DNA of 36,409 nucleotides from Desulfovibrio sp. (GCA_031279825.1 JAITHT010000027.1:1-36409), one strand, 5' to 3'. Shown: positions 15,876-24,929, counted from the first letter of the stretch. Notes: a model not told the origin generated them from the letters alone. Numbers and translations are program-made.

Positions 15876-17708
15876 ATGAATGTTTCGGCTTATAACGCCT
15901 CCATCAGAAATATCGCCATCATCGCCCACGTTGATCACGGCAAGACAACCCTTGTGGACGCCATGTTTCGTCAAAGCGGAGTGTTCCGCGAAGGCCAGGT
16001 GGTCGACGAGCGCATCATGGATAATATGGAACTCGAGCGAGAACGCGGCATAACCATTGCCGCCAAAAACTGCGCCGTGATATGGAAGGGCGTTAAAATC
16101 AATATTATAGACACCCCGGGGCATTCGGATTTCGGCGGCGAAGTGGAACGGGCGCTGTCCATGGTCAGTGGCGCCATTCTTTTGGTGGATGCATCGGAAG
16201 GCCCGTTGCCGCAAACACGTTTTGTTTTGAAAAAAACCCTTGAGGCGGGGCTGCGCGTCATTGTCGTGATTAACAAGATTGATCGCAAAGATGCCCGCCC
16301 GCAGGAGGTGCTCAACGAAATATACGATCTTTTTATCGATCTCGGAGCGAATGAGGAACAGCTTGAATTTCCGGTTTTATACGCCATCGGGCGCGAAGGC
16401 ATCGCCATGCCGGATCCGGATACGCCCGGCGCGGATCTCTCTCCGCTTTTTGACGCCGTATGTAATGAATTGCCCGGCCCATCCCACGATCCTGATGAAC
16501 CTTTTCAGATGCTGGTGTCGGATATAGACTATTCCGACTACCTTGGCCGCCTGGCCGTGGGGCGCATCGCCCACGGCGCCGTCAGGCTGCGCGAATCATT
16601 TGTCCGCGTGAGCGAAGACGGCAGGCAGATCCCCGCTAAAATCAGCAAACTTCAGGTCTACAGCGGGTTACGCCTTACAGAGGCTGAAGAGGTCGGCCCA
16701 GGCGAGATTGTTGTGCTTGCGGGCATGGACGAGGTCTGCATAGGCGACACCATATGTACCCGCGACACGCCTCGCGTTTTGCCGCGCATTCAGGTGGACG
16801 CCCCCACGGTGTCCATGTATTTCGGTATCAACTCTTCTCCTCTGGCCGGGACTGAAGGCGGCATCGTCCAGTCTCGCAAGATCCGCGAGCGCCTGATGAA
16901 GGAATCCATGCGCAACGTCGCCATCCAGGTGGAGGATTCTTCCGATAAGGACAGTTTTATCGTCAAAGGACGCGGCGAATTTCAGATGGCCATTCTTATC
17001 GAGCAAATGCGCCGGGAAGGCTTTGAACTCAGCGTCGGCCGTCCTCAAGTGATCATGCGCGAGGAAAACGGCCGCTTTCTGGAACCCGTCGAGCATCTGC
17101 TGGTGGATTGCGACGACGTCTTTCTCGGTGTCGTCACGGAAAAATTGTCCCAGCGCAAAGGCAGGATGACCGGTCTTGTGAACAACGGCGCCGGCCGGGT
17201 ACGTCTTGAATTCTCCATCCCTTCCCGGGGACTGATCGGATTTCGTGACGAGTTTCTTACGGATACCAAAGGCACCGGCATCATGAATTCCTATCTTGCC
17301 GGCTATGAGGAGTACCGGGGGGATTTCCCCACGCGTTTCACCGGCTCCCTGGTAGCCGATCGTTCCGGACGGGCAGTGGCTTACGCCATCTACAACCTTG
17401 AACCGCGCGGCGTTATGTTCATCGTGCCCAACGATCCGGTCTATGAAGGCCTTATCGTGGGCGAACACAATCGCGAAAACGATATTGACGTCAATCCCGC
17501 CAAGGAGAAAAAGCTGACGAATCTGCGCGCCGCCGGCAAGGACGAAAATATCATCCTTACCCCCATCCGGCCGATGACCCTTGAGCGCGCTCTTCAGTTC
17601 GCGGCTGATGACGAACTGGTGGAAGTCACCCCTCTGTCCATTCGTTTGCGCAAGGCGGAACTCAGCGCGCAAAAGCGCCATCAGCTCGCCGGAAAAAAGA
17701 ACAAGTAG
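15876..17708 (+). CDS. typA: Translational GTPase TypA/BipA
   Basis: This ribosome-binding GTPase of the elongation-factor family takes part in 50S maturation and stress adaptation. The 610-residue length matches the family. G1 AHVDHGKTTL is near residue 20, the switch I region is ERERGIT, G3 is DTPGH and G4 is NKID. The C-terminal BipA-specific domain includes YLAGYEEYRGDFPTRFTGSLV and AKEKKLTNLRAAGKDE. I use the ATG at 15876 (MNVSAYNASIRNIA), which aligns with family N-termini. The open frame from 15795 adds 27 unlikely residues. The PlsC-like gene follows after 58 bases. Confidence 0.97.
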   Translation: MNVSAYNASIRNIAIIAHVDHGKTTLVDAMFRQSGVFREGQVVDERIMDNMELERERGITIAAKNCAVIWKGVKINIIDTPGHSDFGGEVERALSMVSGAILLVDASEGPLPQTRFVLKKTLEAGLRVIVVINKIDRKDARPQEVLNEIYDLFIDLGANEEQLEFPVLYAIGREGIAMPDPDTPGADLSPLFDAVCNELPGPSHDPDEPFQMLVSDIDYSDYLGRLAVGRIAHGAVRLRESFVRVSEDGRQIPAKISKLQVYSGLRLTEAEEVGPGEIVVLAGMDEVCIGDTICTRDTPRVLPRIQVDAPTVSMYFGINSSPLAGTEGGIVQSRKIRERLMKESMRNVAIQVEDSSDKDSFIVKGRGEFQMAILIEQMRREGFELSVGRPQVIMREENGRFLEPVEHLLVDCDDVFLGVVTEKLSQRKGRMTGLVNNGAGRVRLEFSIPSRGLIGFRDEFLTDTKGTGIMNSYLAGYEEYRGDFPTRFTGSLVADRSGRAVAYAIYNLEPRGVMFIVPNDPVYEGLIVGEHNRENDIDVNPAKEKKLTNLRAAGKDENIILTPIRPMTLERALQFAADDELVEVTPLSIRLRKAELSAQKRHQLAGKKNK

Positions 17709-17766
17709 AGTATGACGCCGCTCCATCCGAAATCGCCTTTCTTTGACCGTGCCGCAGGAGGTTTAT

Positions 17767-18576
17767 ATGGCCGAAACAGCCTTTTCCGGCGACGACTACG
17801 TCTCGCCGTCAGCTTCCGCCGGGAGCATCGCCGCGCGTTTTCCTACATTGTTTTTTCTTTGGAAGGTTTTCGGCATTATCCGGCATGACGGCAATCTGGC
17901 CGAAGCAGGCAAGTATTATGCCGCGAACTGGGTTGACGGCAGCAGAAATACCTTGCGCGCTCTCGAACATTGCGGCGCCGTCCTGCATGTGGAAGGTCTG
18001 CGGCATATTGATGCGGTGGACGGACCCTGCGTATTTGTCGGCAATCACATGAGCACCCTGGAAACTTTTATTTTGCCGGTTTTCATCCAGCCGCGCAAGG
18101 AGGTGACATATATAGTCAAGGAAAGCCTGCTCGGGTATCCTTGGTTCGGATCGGTTCTCAAAAGTCGGGATCCCGTAGTCGTTTCCCGGACTAACCCGCG
18201 CCGGGATCTCACAACCGTGCTTGAAGGCGGAGAAGAGCGCCTGAAAAGGGGAATCTCCATTATCGTCTTTCCTCAAAGCACGCGCAACGCGACTTTTGAG
18301 ACGGCCGGCTTCAACAGTATGGGCATCAAGCTGGCCAAGCGCGCCGGAGTCCCCGTCATTCCCCTGGCTTTACGCACGGATGCCTGGAGCACCGGACGTC
18401 TTCTCAAGGATTTCGGACGCATCAATCCCGCCTTGCCGATACATTTCGCCTTCGGCGAAGCATTGTATGTGAAAGATAACGGCAAAGCGGAACATGCCGC
18501 CGTGTGTACTTTTATAGAACAATCGTTACGCCGCTGGCAGGACGAGCCCCCTTGTCCGCCACAGCCCGCGAAATAA
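17767..18576 (+). CDS. PlsC-type lysophospholipid acyltransferase with variant motifs
   Basis: This 269-residue protein probably acylates a lysophospholipid or related acceptor at the inner membrane. Motif I is NHMSTLET (93-100), giving His-x4-Glu in place of the usual His-x4-Asp. Motif III is FPQSTR (169-174) in place of FPEGTR. The rest of the fold is intact (GPCVFVGNH, LLGYPWFGSVL, AGVPVIPLAL). The consistent substitutions mark a subfamily rather than decay, and they may change the acceptor. AGGAGG six bases before the ATG at 17767 fixes the start; an upstream ATG in frame lacks one. It is probably cotranscribed with typA. Confidence 0.88.
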   Translation: MAETAFSGDDYVSPSASAGSIAARFPTLFFLWKVFGIIRHDGNLAEAGKYYAANWVDGSRNTLRALEHCGAVLHVEGLRHIDAVDGPCVFVGNHMSTLETFILPVFIQPRKEVTYIVKESLLGYPWFGSVLKSRDPVVVSRTNPRRDLTTVLEGGEERLKRGISIIVFPQSTRNATFETAGFNSMGIKLAKRAGVPVIPLALRTDAWSTGRLLKDFGRINPALPIHFAFGEALYVKDNGKAEHAAVCTFIEQSLRRWQDEPPCPPQPAK

Positions 18577-18716
18577 AGTTGAAGCTGTTAACGTTTCAAA
18601 TAGTCGTCCGGATTTTTCCTGATCCCATGCCGCTGCCTTCTATATAATTAAACAAATCATATAGTTGCTTTATCAAAAAAGTATCGGCTAATAAAGCTTG
18701 CAATGTTTTGAGAGTC

Positions 18717-18745
18717 TTGCTTTTATTTTTTCCCCCGTATATAGT
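18717..18745 (+). promoter_or_regulatory. Predicted promoter of the FecR-Slam-CHASE2 cluster
   Basis: TTGCTT (18717-18722) and TATAGT (18740-18745) are separated by 17 bases that include a T-rich run. A GGGAGAG ribosome site lies before the ATG at 18772. The surrounding 195-base gap is A/T-rich compared with the genes on both sides, as expected for a promoter region. Confidence 0.5.
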
Positions 18746-18771
18746 TACCGTAACTTACGGGAGAGCTTTTT

Positions 18772-19755
18772 ATGTCACGAATGTTCGCAAGCCGTGTGGC
18801 ATACAGCATTCTGTGCGCTTTCTCTTTGCTGTTGCCGGCGTCCGTATCCCGGGCGTATGACAGCCCGGAAATTATAACGGTTTCCGGCAAGGTCGAGATT
18901 TTTGCCGCCGGCGCCGTGAAAGACGCGAACCCCGGTTTTCGTCTGGAACCCGGGCAGATGTTGCGTCTGCAGAAAGACGGCGAGGTTCGTCTTTCGGCCG
19001 AAAAGGGCAATGTTGAACTTGTGGCCGCTGACGCCACGATTATGACCTATGACGGGCATGTGTCCGAGCGGAGCCTGCCCTGGCAGGGGAATCGGACGCA
19101 ACGCGTTGCCGTTCGGGGTGAACCCGCGCAGTTCTCCATATCCATGGGACAATTGGACGTTCAGATTGCCAAGGGATATCCCCTGCGGGTTGTCACGCCT
19201 CTGATCGCGGCCTCCGCGCGGGGCACCCGGTTTTTTATGACTGTGGGAGGAGACGGTTCTTCTTGCTTAAGAACGCTGCAAGGCCATGTGGAAGTGCTGG
19301 GCCGTTCCGGCGAGATGCGGATGGCGAACGCCGGCGAGGGCATGGCGGTCACCTCCTCCTCCTATGCCAGATTTCTGTGGACACGTGGCGTGGCGATTCC
19401 CGCCGGAGGCAGTTGGCGGGATGTGGATCCCTCTATTCTGGATCGGGTGGACGCGCAGACTTTTAGTGAGCGTTTTGATGTCCCGGTGGGGCGGCAGGAT
19501 TTTGCTGCCCGCGCTGGCAGGACGAAGTATGCCGAAGGCGGGATCTCCCTGGACGCCGTTTTAGCGAATCCCGGCAGCCATCCGTTGGCCGGCAGGGTTG
19601 CCGCGACAGGCGCTTCCCACGTGCCGCTTTTTCCTTTCGGCCGTGATGCGGAGAGTAAGGAGCGCGCGTTGCAGGACAGCGGCCTGCCGAGTTTCCGTAT
19701 CTCCAGACTCGCTTGGTCCGAACTTTTGAGACACCGTCTGCAGCCTCACCGGTAA
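18772..19755 (+). CDS. Secreted FecR-domain protein, short paralogue
   Basis: This 327-residue protein has a signal peptide (MSRMFASRVAYSILCAFSLLL, cleavage near SRA-YD). A FecR-type periplasmic domain follows from about 35 to 170 (SGKVEIFAAGAV, FRLEPGQMLRL, RVVTPLIAASARGTRF). The region to about residue 230 is closely similar to the next gene. After about residue 270 it stops short with a Leu/Arg-rich end (SELLRHRLQPHR) and lacks the paralogue's C-terminal domain. FecR domains outside iron regulation often occur in exported or surface-sensing proteins. It lacks the anti-sigma N-terminus and membrane helix of classical FecR, so it is not a sigma-factor regulator. Confidence 0.85.
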   Translation: MSRMFASRVAYSILCAFSLLLPASVSRAYDSPEIITVSGKVEIFAAGAVKDANPGFRLEPGQMLRLQKDGEVRLSAEKGNVELVAADATIMTYDGHVSERSLPWQGNRTQRVAVRGEPAQFSISMGQLDVQIAKGYPLRVVTPLIAASARGTRFFMTVGGDGSSCLRTLQGHVEVLGRSGEMRMANAGEGMAVTSSSYARFLWTRGVAIPAGGSWRDVDPSILDRVDAQTFSERFDVPVGRQDFAARAGRTKYAEGGISLDAVLANPGSHPLAGRVAATGASHVPLFPFGRDAESKERALQDSGLPSFRISRLAWSELLRHRLQPHR

Positions 19756-19902
19756 GAGGTGGCGGCGCTACCCTGACAGCAGGGAGGGGCAGGCGATTTT
19801 TGCAACACGCGCTGTTCAGCGGGCCGCTTCGATTATACTCGCTGTCGGACGGGAAACATTCTTTGCCTTTATAGCAAAGGCGTAACTTGTGCAGGGGGGA
19901 TT

Positions 19903-21321
19903 ATGTTGCAATCATTTATGCATCTTCTGACGTGCGGCGTCCTGTGCGTATTGTCGCTGTTGTTGTCCGCGCCTGTATCACAGGCGCAGGACAGTCCGAA
20001 AATTCTGTCGATTTCCGGCAAAGCCGAAATTCTGGCCGCCGGCATAGTGAGCGAGGCGAAACCCGGTTTTCGGCTGGAACCCGGGCAGGCGGTGCGCCTG
20101 GTAGGAGGCGGTGAAATCCGTGTTTCCGCTGAAAACGGCAACGTTGAACTTGTGGCCGCCAACGGTGCCGTCGTCGCGTACGACGGGCGTGTGTCGGAGC
20201 GCAGTTCTCCCTGGCAGGAAAAACAGATACAGCGCGTTGCCGTTGCGGACGGAACCGCGCAGTTCTCCGTGGCGGTCGGGCGGGTGGATGTCCGGGTTGT
20301 GACGGGACAGCCCTTGCGGGTTGTCGCGCCTCTGGTCACGGCTTCCGTGCGCGGTACCCGTTTCACCATGCTTGTGGCGAAAGACGGCTCTTCCAGCATG
20401 AAAACCCTGCGGGGCAGCGTGGAAACGCTGGGCCGATCGGGTGAGGCGCGGATGGCCGGCGCCGGTCAGGGGCTTAGCCTCAGCGCCGCTTCATACGGAA
20501 AGTTTCTGCGGGCAAAGGGCGTGGCGATTCCCGCCGGAGGCAACTGGCGGAGCGTGGACGCCGTTACTCTGGGTAAAATGGACGCGCAGGTCTTCGGCGA
20601 TCGTTTCGACGATACGTCGGAGGGGACGCAGGCTTCATCCGGTTCGGACGGCGAAAGGGGAGCCCTTGACCCCATCCTGTCGAATCCCGACTGCAATCCT
20701 ATGGCCGGACAGGAAGCCTTGACCGGCGGATCAGGGGGGCCGTTGCTGTCCCTCGGCTCCAATACAGGCGGAAACTCCCTGATGGACGGGGGAACATCGG
20801 TTTCCGACGTCGGTCGGGGCGATATCCTCAATCCTTTGCCTCCTCCGTCGAATCTGACCGCTATCGTGACGGGAGTTCTCAGCAATATAGGCTTCCAAAA
20901 TCCTCCCGGCAGCCCTCTGTCTAATACGGACTTCATGGGCTCACAGGGAATGTTCAGTTTCGATGTTTCTTTGAATTCCGGCAGGATATCCAACGCCAGT
21001 ATGGGAGCGAATCCAAGCGTTAGTAATAATTTTTCCGTATCGGGAGGGGCCGGGAGCATGACCGGAGCCAGCAGTTTTTCTATCAAAGGCTTTAGCGGAA
21101 CGAGCACTGTTTCCGGCACACCAAGAGGCGTGGATCCCACCCAGACTTTTCTCGGCGGTACTGTTTCGCCGGGCGGCTTCAATACCGTGGGCAGCACGGT
21201 AACCGGCAACTATGTCAACGGCGGCAATAGCGGTTTTCAAGTTAAGGGGATACACGCTGTCAGCAATTCTATAGGCATCATTCACGGCGATATGTCCGGG
21301 CAGGTGACGAATATCCGGTAA
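19903..21321 (+). CDS. Secreted FecR-domain protein with Gly/Ser-rich C-terminal beta domain
   Basis: This 472-residue paralogue of the preceding gene has a signal peptide cleaved near AQA-QD and no lipobox. Its FecR domain spans about 35-175 (SGKAEILAAGIV, FRLEPGQAVRL, RVVAPLVTASVRGTRF). A linker rich in Gly, Ser and Asn (about 245-345) leads to a C-terminal region of alternating polar and hydrophobic strands (FSFDVSLNSGRISNASM, FSIKGFSGTSTVSG, GNYVNGGNSGFQVKGIHAV). That region resembles small beta-barrels of Slam-exported surface proteins in general style; this is a weak visual impression. GGGGGGA precedes the ATG. The next gene encodes a Slam-like outer-membrane protein, which makes this a candidate cargo. 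Confidence 0.85.
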   Translation: MLQSFMHLLTCGVLCVLSLLLSAPVSQAQDSPKILSISGKAEILAAGIVSEAKPGFRLEPGQAVRLVGGGEIRVSAENGNVELVAANGAVVAYDGRVSERSSPWQEKQIQRVAVADGTAQFSVAVGRVDVRVVTGQPLRVVAPLVTASVRGTRFTMLVAKDGSSSMKTLRGSVETLGRSGEARMAGAGQGLSLSAASYGKFLRAKGVAIPAGGNWRSVDAVTLGKMDAQVFGDRFDDTSEGTQASSGSDGERGALDPILSNPDCNPMAGQEALTGGSGGPLLSLGSNTGGNSLMDGGTSVSDVGRGDILNPLPPPSNLTAIVTGVLSNIGFQNPPGSPLSNTDFMGSQGMFSFDVSLNSGRISNASMGANPSVSNNFSVSGGAGSMTGASSFSIKGFSGTSTVSGTPRGVDPTQTFLGGTVSPGGFNTVGSTVTGNYVNGGNSGFQVKGIHAVSNSIGIIHGDMSGQVTNIR

Positions 21322-21464
21322 ACGACGCTTGCGCGCATGCGTCGGTCGATATGGGGCGGCGTGTTCTGGAAGACGGAATATGCCGCTCCCTTTCTTTACC
21401 GCGACGATCCGCCGGACGTGTGCGGGTTCTGTGGCAAGCGTTTCTTAGCACAAGGTAACGATTC

Positions 21465-22769
21465 ATGCGATATAGACCTCTCTACGCGTTGCTGCTGATG
21501 CTCTTTGGAATCGTTCTGTTTTTCGGGGAAGACGCGGCGCTCATCGGCCGCTCTTCCGCGGCCGTGCAGGAAAGCGCCGCAGCCGCCGACTGGCGCCGGG
21601 CCGAAGGCTTGTTGACCGCCGGACGGGGTGAAGAGGCCTATGCGATTTTTACCGGCCTGTTGGCGAAATTTCCCGGCCATAACGCCTTGCGTCTGGGCTT
21701 GGCGCGAGCCGCCGTTCTGGCCGGCCGTCCGCAGGAGGCAGCGCCTATTTATGCGGAATTGTCGGAAAAATTCCCTGACGTTCCGGCAATCGCCGCTGAA
21801 AAAGAAATCGTGCGCAGGGTGCTCGGAGGTGGAAACGCTCCCCTTTCGGATTCGTTAACCGCTTGGGACGGCCGCATTCGTGCGGGCCTGATTTACGATT
21901 CCAACGCCAATATGGGGACGACCTCGGAGCGGATGGAACTGGGCAACTGGCTGGTCCGCATTCCGGATGCAAAGCGTCGAGAAACCCTTGCGGCCTATTT
22001 GGGAGTCCATCTTAACGTCAACCATCGTCTCGGCGCTTCCAGCCCGTGGTCTGTGGTGGGCGATATGAATTTTTTTCTCCGGGGAAACGGTAACCCCGTT
22101 CTTGGAGATTTGCACAACCGCGAATGGCAGTGGGGCCGCATAGCCGGAGGCGTCCGTTATTTCAAGGATAGAAATCTCCTTGATCTGCGTTTGAAAGGCG
22201 AAGTCATTGATTATGAATTTGATAATACCGTTACGGCCTTTGGACCGGAATTGACCTACCTGCGAGCGCTGACGGAACGCGTTCACCTTATCACCTCCAT
22301 AAACGGGGACTTGCGTTTTTATAGAAGCGCCTTTGACGGCAACGCTTCGGAGCGCAACGGTTTTTACGGCCAGGCAGGAGAATCGATCCGCTTTTTCTGG
22401 GGAGACAACAGCCGCTACAGCGTCACTGTCGGCGGCCACTATCTGTGGGGAGAACTGCGGGATCCAAAGGCCCGTTACAGCTACCAGGGGGCTTCCGTGC
22501 CGCTCCGTTTCACATGTAAGGCGACCGACGATTTTGAGCTTTCTCCCCATGCCTCCTTTACCTGGGAGTTTTACGACGATCCGGCCACGGCCCTGGAACA
22601 GCGGAAGCGCTATGACAAACGCTTCCGCGGCGGGATTGACACGTCCATCCGGCTCACGGATAATTGGAGCGTGGAAATCAACTACGCCTATACCAAAAGC
22701 GTCTCCACCAGCGCCCTGTATACCTACGATCAGCATATGGTAAGCGCGGGCGTTGCCTGGAGCTTCTAG
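21465..22769 (+). CDS. Outer-membrane TPR plus beta-barrel protein, Slam/DUF560-like
   Basis: This 434-residue protein has an N-terminal hydrophobic export signal (about 5-20). A TPR-like helical region follows at about 40-120 (RRAEGLLTAGRGEEAYAIF..., FPGHNALRLGLARAAVLAGR). The rest is a long amphipathic beta region ending in Phe (VSAGVAWSF), the terminal aromatic residue expected of a barrel inserted by BAM. TPR followed by a barrel is the layout of surface lipoprotein assembly modulators, including motifs such as AGLIYDSNAN near the barrel start. It should sit in the outer membrane. Its stop abuts the next start directly. Export of the preceding FecR protein is the obvious hypothesis. Confidence 0.78.
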   Translation: MRYRPLYALLLMLFGIVLFFGEDAALIGRSSAAVQESAAAADWRRAEGLLTAGRGEEAYAIFTGLLAKFPGHNALRLGLARAAVLAGRPQEAAPIYAELSEKFPDVPAIAAEKEIVRRVLGGGNAPLSDSLTAWDGRIRAGLIYDSNANMGTTSERMELGNWLVRIPDAKRRETLAAYLGVHLNVNHRLGASSPWSVVGDMNFFLRGNGNPVLGDLHNREWQWGRIAGGVRYFKDRNLLDLRLKGEVIDYEFDNTVTAFGPELTYLRALTERVHLITSINGDLRFYRSAFDGNASERNGFYGQAGESIRFFWGDNSRYSVTVGGHYLWGELRDPKARYSYQGASVPLRFTCKATDDFELSPHASFTWEFYDDPATALEQRKRYDKRFRGGIDTSIRLTDNWSVEINYAYTKSVSTSALYTYDQHMVSAGVAWSF

Positions 22770-24920
22770 ATGGTCGATTTTTTCCGTTCCTGGACCGGCG
22801 CGGCAGTATTGAGTCTTTTTTTTGGAATGGTCGGCATTTTTGCCGTCCAAGTCGAGATGCCTTTTCTCCGTAGCCCGGCCATGATGATTTTCGATTTCTA
22901 TCAAGAAATCGTCACGCCTCAAGAGATTCCTGAAAAAATAGCCGTGGTTCTTGTCGGGGAACGCAGCCTGCGCGAAGTGGGCAGCTGGCCCTGGCCGCGC
23001 CGTTTTCACGCCCAATTGTTGGGTAAATTGAATCTGGCCGGACTGATAGTTATAGACATGCTTTTTTCCGAGCATTCCACGCCGGAGGATGACGCGCTTT
23101 TAGCCGCTGTGGTGCAGCAGTCCGGCAAAGTGGTTTTGAGTACGCAGTTGATGCCGGATGAACAGGGCATCCTCAGTCGCCTTGTGCCGCCTTTTCCGGA
23201 ACTGGCCGCCGTTGCCGCCGATTTGGGGCTGGTGAACGTTCAGCCGGAACCTGACGGGATTTACAGGGATTCTCGCATGTTATGGCCTCTGGCCGAATAT
23301 ACCCTGCCTTCCCTGCCCCTTGCCGTATACCGGCAACTCAAAAAAGGCATTCCTTCGATTATTGAGGACGGCGAAGGATACCGTGTCGATCTTGCCTCCG
23401 GTCCGGTACGTCTGGCTCGTGACTTGAATTTCAAAATCCATCACCCCAAACAGGAAATCCCGCAATATGAATATATAGACGTTCTTTCGGGGCAGGTGGA
23501 CCCGGAGATTTTCAGGGACGCCGTGGTTATCGTAGGGGTTAACGCTTCCGGAGCGGCGGATTTTTTTTCCATCGGCAGGGGACGCATTCTGCCGGGTTCC
23601 GTCTATATCGCGCATGCCGTGCGGACTTTACTCCACGGCTGGATTCCGTTTCCGGCGTCCGACTGGGCATTGGGGGCGGCCGGCGCCGTTCTGAGCATAC
23701 TGGGCTGCATCCTGGGTCTTGAACGGCGTATACCGTGGAAACCTCTCTGGCTAATCCTGACCCCCGTCATATGGGGTTCCCTGACGCTCTGGCTTTTTCT
23801 CCAGCACCGTCTCTGGCTCTCCCCGTTGCCTCCCTTGTTGCCGTGGTTCCTGGCCTTTGGCGTGGCCAACGGCTTGAGACTGCGTTTTTTGTCTGAAGAT
23901 TGGCGTGTGCAGCGTCTGTCCATTGATTCGCTTCTTTTTCTCGGACGGCGGGATTTTAATCCGGCCACCACCTCCTTTACCGATTACCTCAAAAACAATT
24001 GGACGGAGATTGAAAAATGGAGCGGGGTGTCTCTTATAGCGCCGGCTTTGCCGGCCGATGATCCGTATATTCAGACAAAATTGGAGGAACAGGGAGAGAG
24101 CGGGGAAAATCCCCTGGATTTGCAAACTTCCTTAATGGTTTCCAGAACAGGGGAGCATTGTTTGCTGCTGCCTCTGCCCGCTATGGCATCGGAAAAACAG
24201 CGCTATACCGTTTTGGGCTGGAAAGGCCGTCTAAGTCAGGAAACCGTCAAAAGCGTGGCCGCTTTGGTGCTTTCGTCAGCCATGCATTTTAAAGCTCTTG
24301 AAGAATATCTGGCCAGGCGCGAACTCTTTTTGGGCGTTCTCAAAATGATCATAGGCGCCGTGGACGCCAAAGATCCTACGACAGCGGGGCATTCGGCCAG
24401 GGTAGCGGCCTTGGCGCGCAAATTCGCCAAAAAGGCCGGCATGTCGGAGGAAGAGGCGGAAGAAATTTATCTTGGCGGTCTGCTGCACGATGTGGGTAAG
24501 ATCGGCATTCCTGATGCCATTCTCAATAAGCCCGGCAGGCTTTCGGACGAAGAGATGGAGATTATGCGCCGCCACCCGAAAATAGGGGCCGATTTGATGC
24601 GCCGGATCAAGCTGCCCGAGACCGTCATCCGATCCATAGTCGAACATCATGAGCGCCTTGACGGCGAAGGGTATCCCCATGGTCTTTCTTCCGATGCCAT
24701 AAGCTTGGCCGGCCGTATTCTGAAAATAGCCGATGTGTATGATGCGCTGCTCAGCAAGCGTCAATATAAAGATTCCATGAATATGGAAGAGGTGCTCGGT
24801 ATCTTGAGAAAAGGCATAGGCACGGATTTTGACGCCGATTTGATGGAGATATTCCTGGCTGAAAATCCCGCGGCGCTTCTTGAGGAATATTCCGCGGATT
24901 CCGTTTCATCCTATATGTAG
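22770..24920 (+). CDS. CHASE2 sensor with HD-GYP cyclic-di-GMP phosphodiesterase domain
   Basis: This 716-residue inner-membrane signal protein has a first helix (about 9-27), then a periplasmic CHASE2 domain to about 290 (VLVGERSLREVGSWPWPR, IDMLFSE, VIVGVNASGAADFF). Three further helices (about 300-370), a variable linker and a C-terminal HD-GYP domain follow. The HD pair is His573-Asp574 in HDVGKIGIP. The GYP motif lies in HHERLDGEGYP (626-636) and RILKIADVYDAL follows, so all metal ligands look present. It should hydrolyse cyclic-di-GMP in response to a periplasmic cue. The ATG directly follows the Slam-like stop (TAGATG), with GGAG seven bases upstream inside that gene, so the two are translated together. 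Confidence 0.92.
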   Translation: MVDFFRSWTGAAVLSLFFGMVGIFAVQVEMPFLRSPAMMIFDFYQEIVTPQEIPEKIAVVLVGERSLREVGSWPWPRRFHAQLLGKLNLAGLIVIDMLFSEHSTPEDDALLAAVVQQSGKVVLSTQLMPDEQGILSRLVPPFPELAAVAADLGLVNVQPEPDGIYRDSRMLWPLAEYTLPSLPLAVYRQLKKGIPSIIEDGEGYRVDLASGPVRLARDLNFKIHHPKQEIPQYEYIDVLSGQVDPEIFRDAVVIVGVNASGAADFFSIGRGRILPGSVYIAHAVRTLLHGWIPFPASDWALGAAGAVLSILGCILGLERRIPWKPLWLILTPVIWGSLTLWLFLQHRLWLSPLPPLLPWFLAFGVANGLRLRFLSEDWRVQRLSIDSLLFLGRRDFNPATTSFTDYLKNNWTEIEKWSGVSLIAPALPADDPYIQTKLEEQGESGENPLDLQTSLMVSRTGEHCLLLPLPAMASEKQRYTVLGWKGRLSQETVKSVAALVLSSAMHFKALEEYLARRELFLGVLKMIIGAVDAKDPTTAGHSARVAALARKFAKKAGMSEEEAEEIYLGGLLHDVGKIGIPDAILNKPGRLSDEEMEIMRRHPKIGADLMRRIKLPETVIRSIVEHHERLDGEGYPHGLSSDAISLAGRILKIADVYDALLSKRQYKDSMNMEEVLGILRKGIGTDFDADLMEIFLAENPAALLEEYSADSVSSYM

Positions 24921-24929
24921 TGACATCAC

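Noticed and set aside
16668-17726. 352-codon open frame on the minus strand opposite typA
   Set aside because: typA is unambiguous across this stretch; the antisense frame is a by-product of codon bias.
18772-21321. FecR anti-sigma regulator of an iron uptake system
   Set aside because: Both proteins have cleavable signal peptides and no cytoplasmic anti-sigma region, and there is no FecI-type sigma factor or TonB receptor nearby.
21322-21464. Sigma-54 promoter before the Slam-like gene (TGGCAAGCG...TTAGCA)
   Set aside because: The GG and GC pairs are 13 bases apart instead of 10.
21855-23075. 406-codon open frame on the minus strand
   Set aside because: It is antisense to the Slam-like gene and the start of the CHASE2 gene, both of which have family features. 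Its product has no recognisable domain and no ribosome site.
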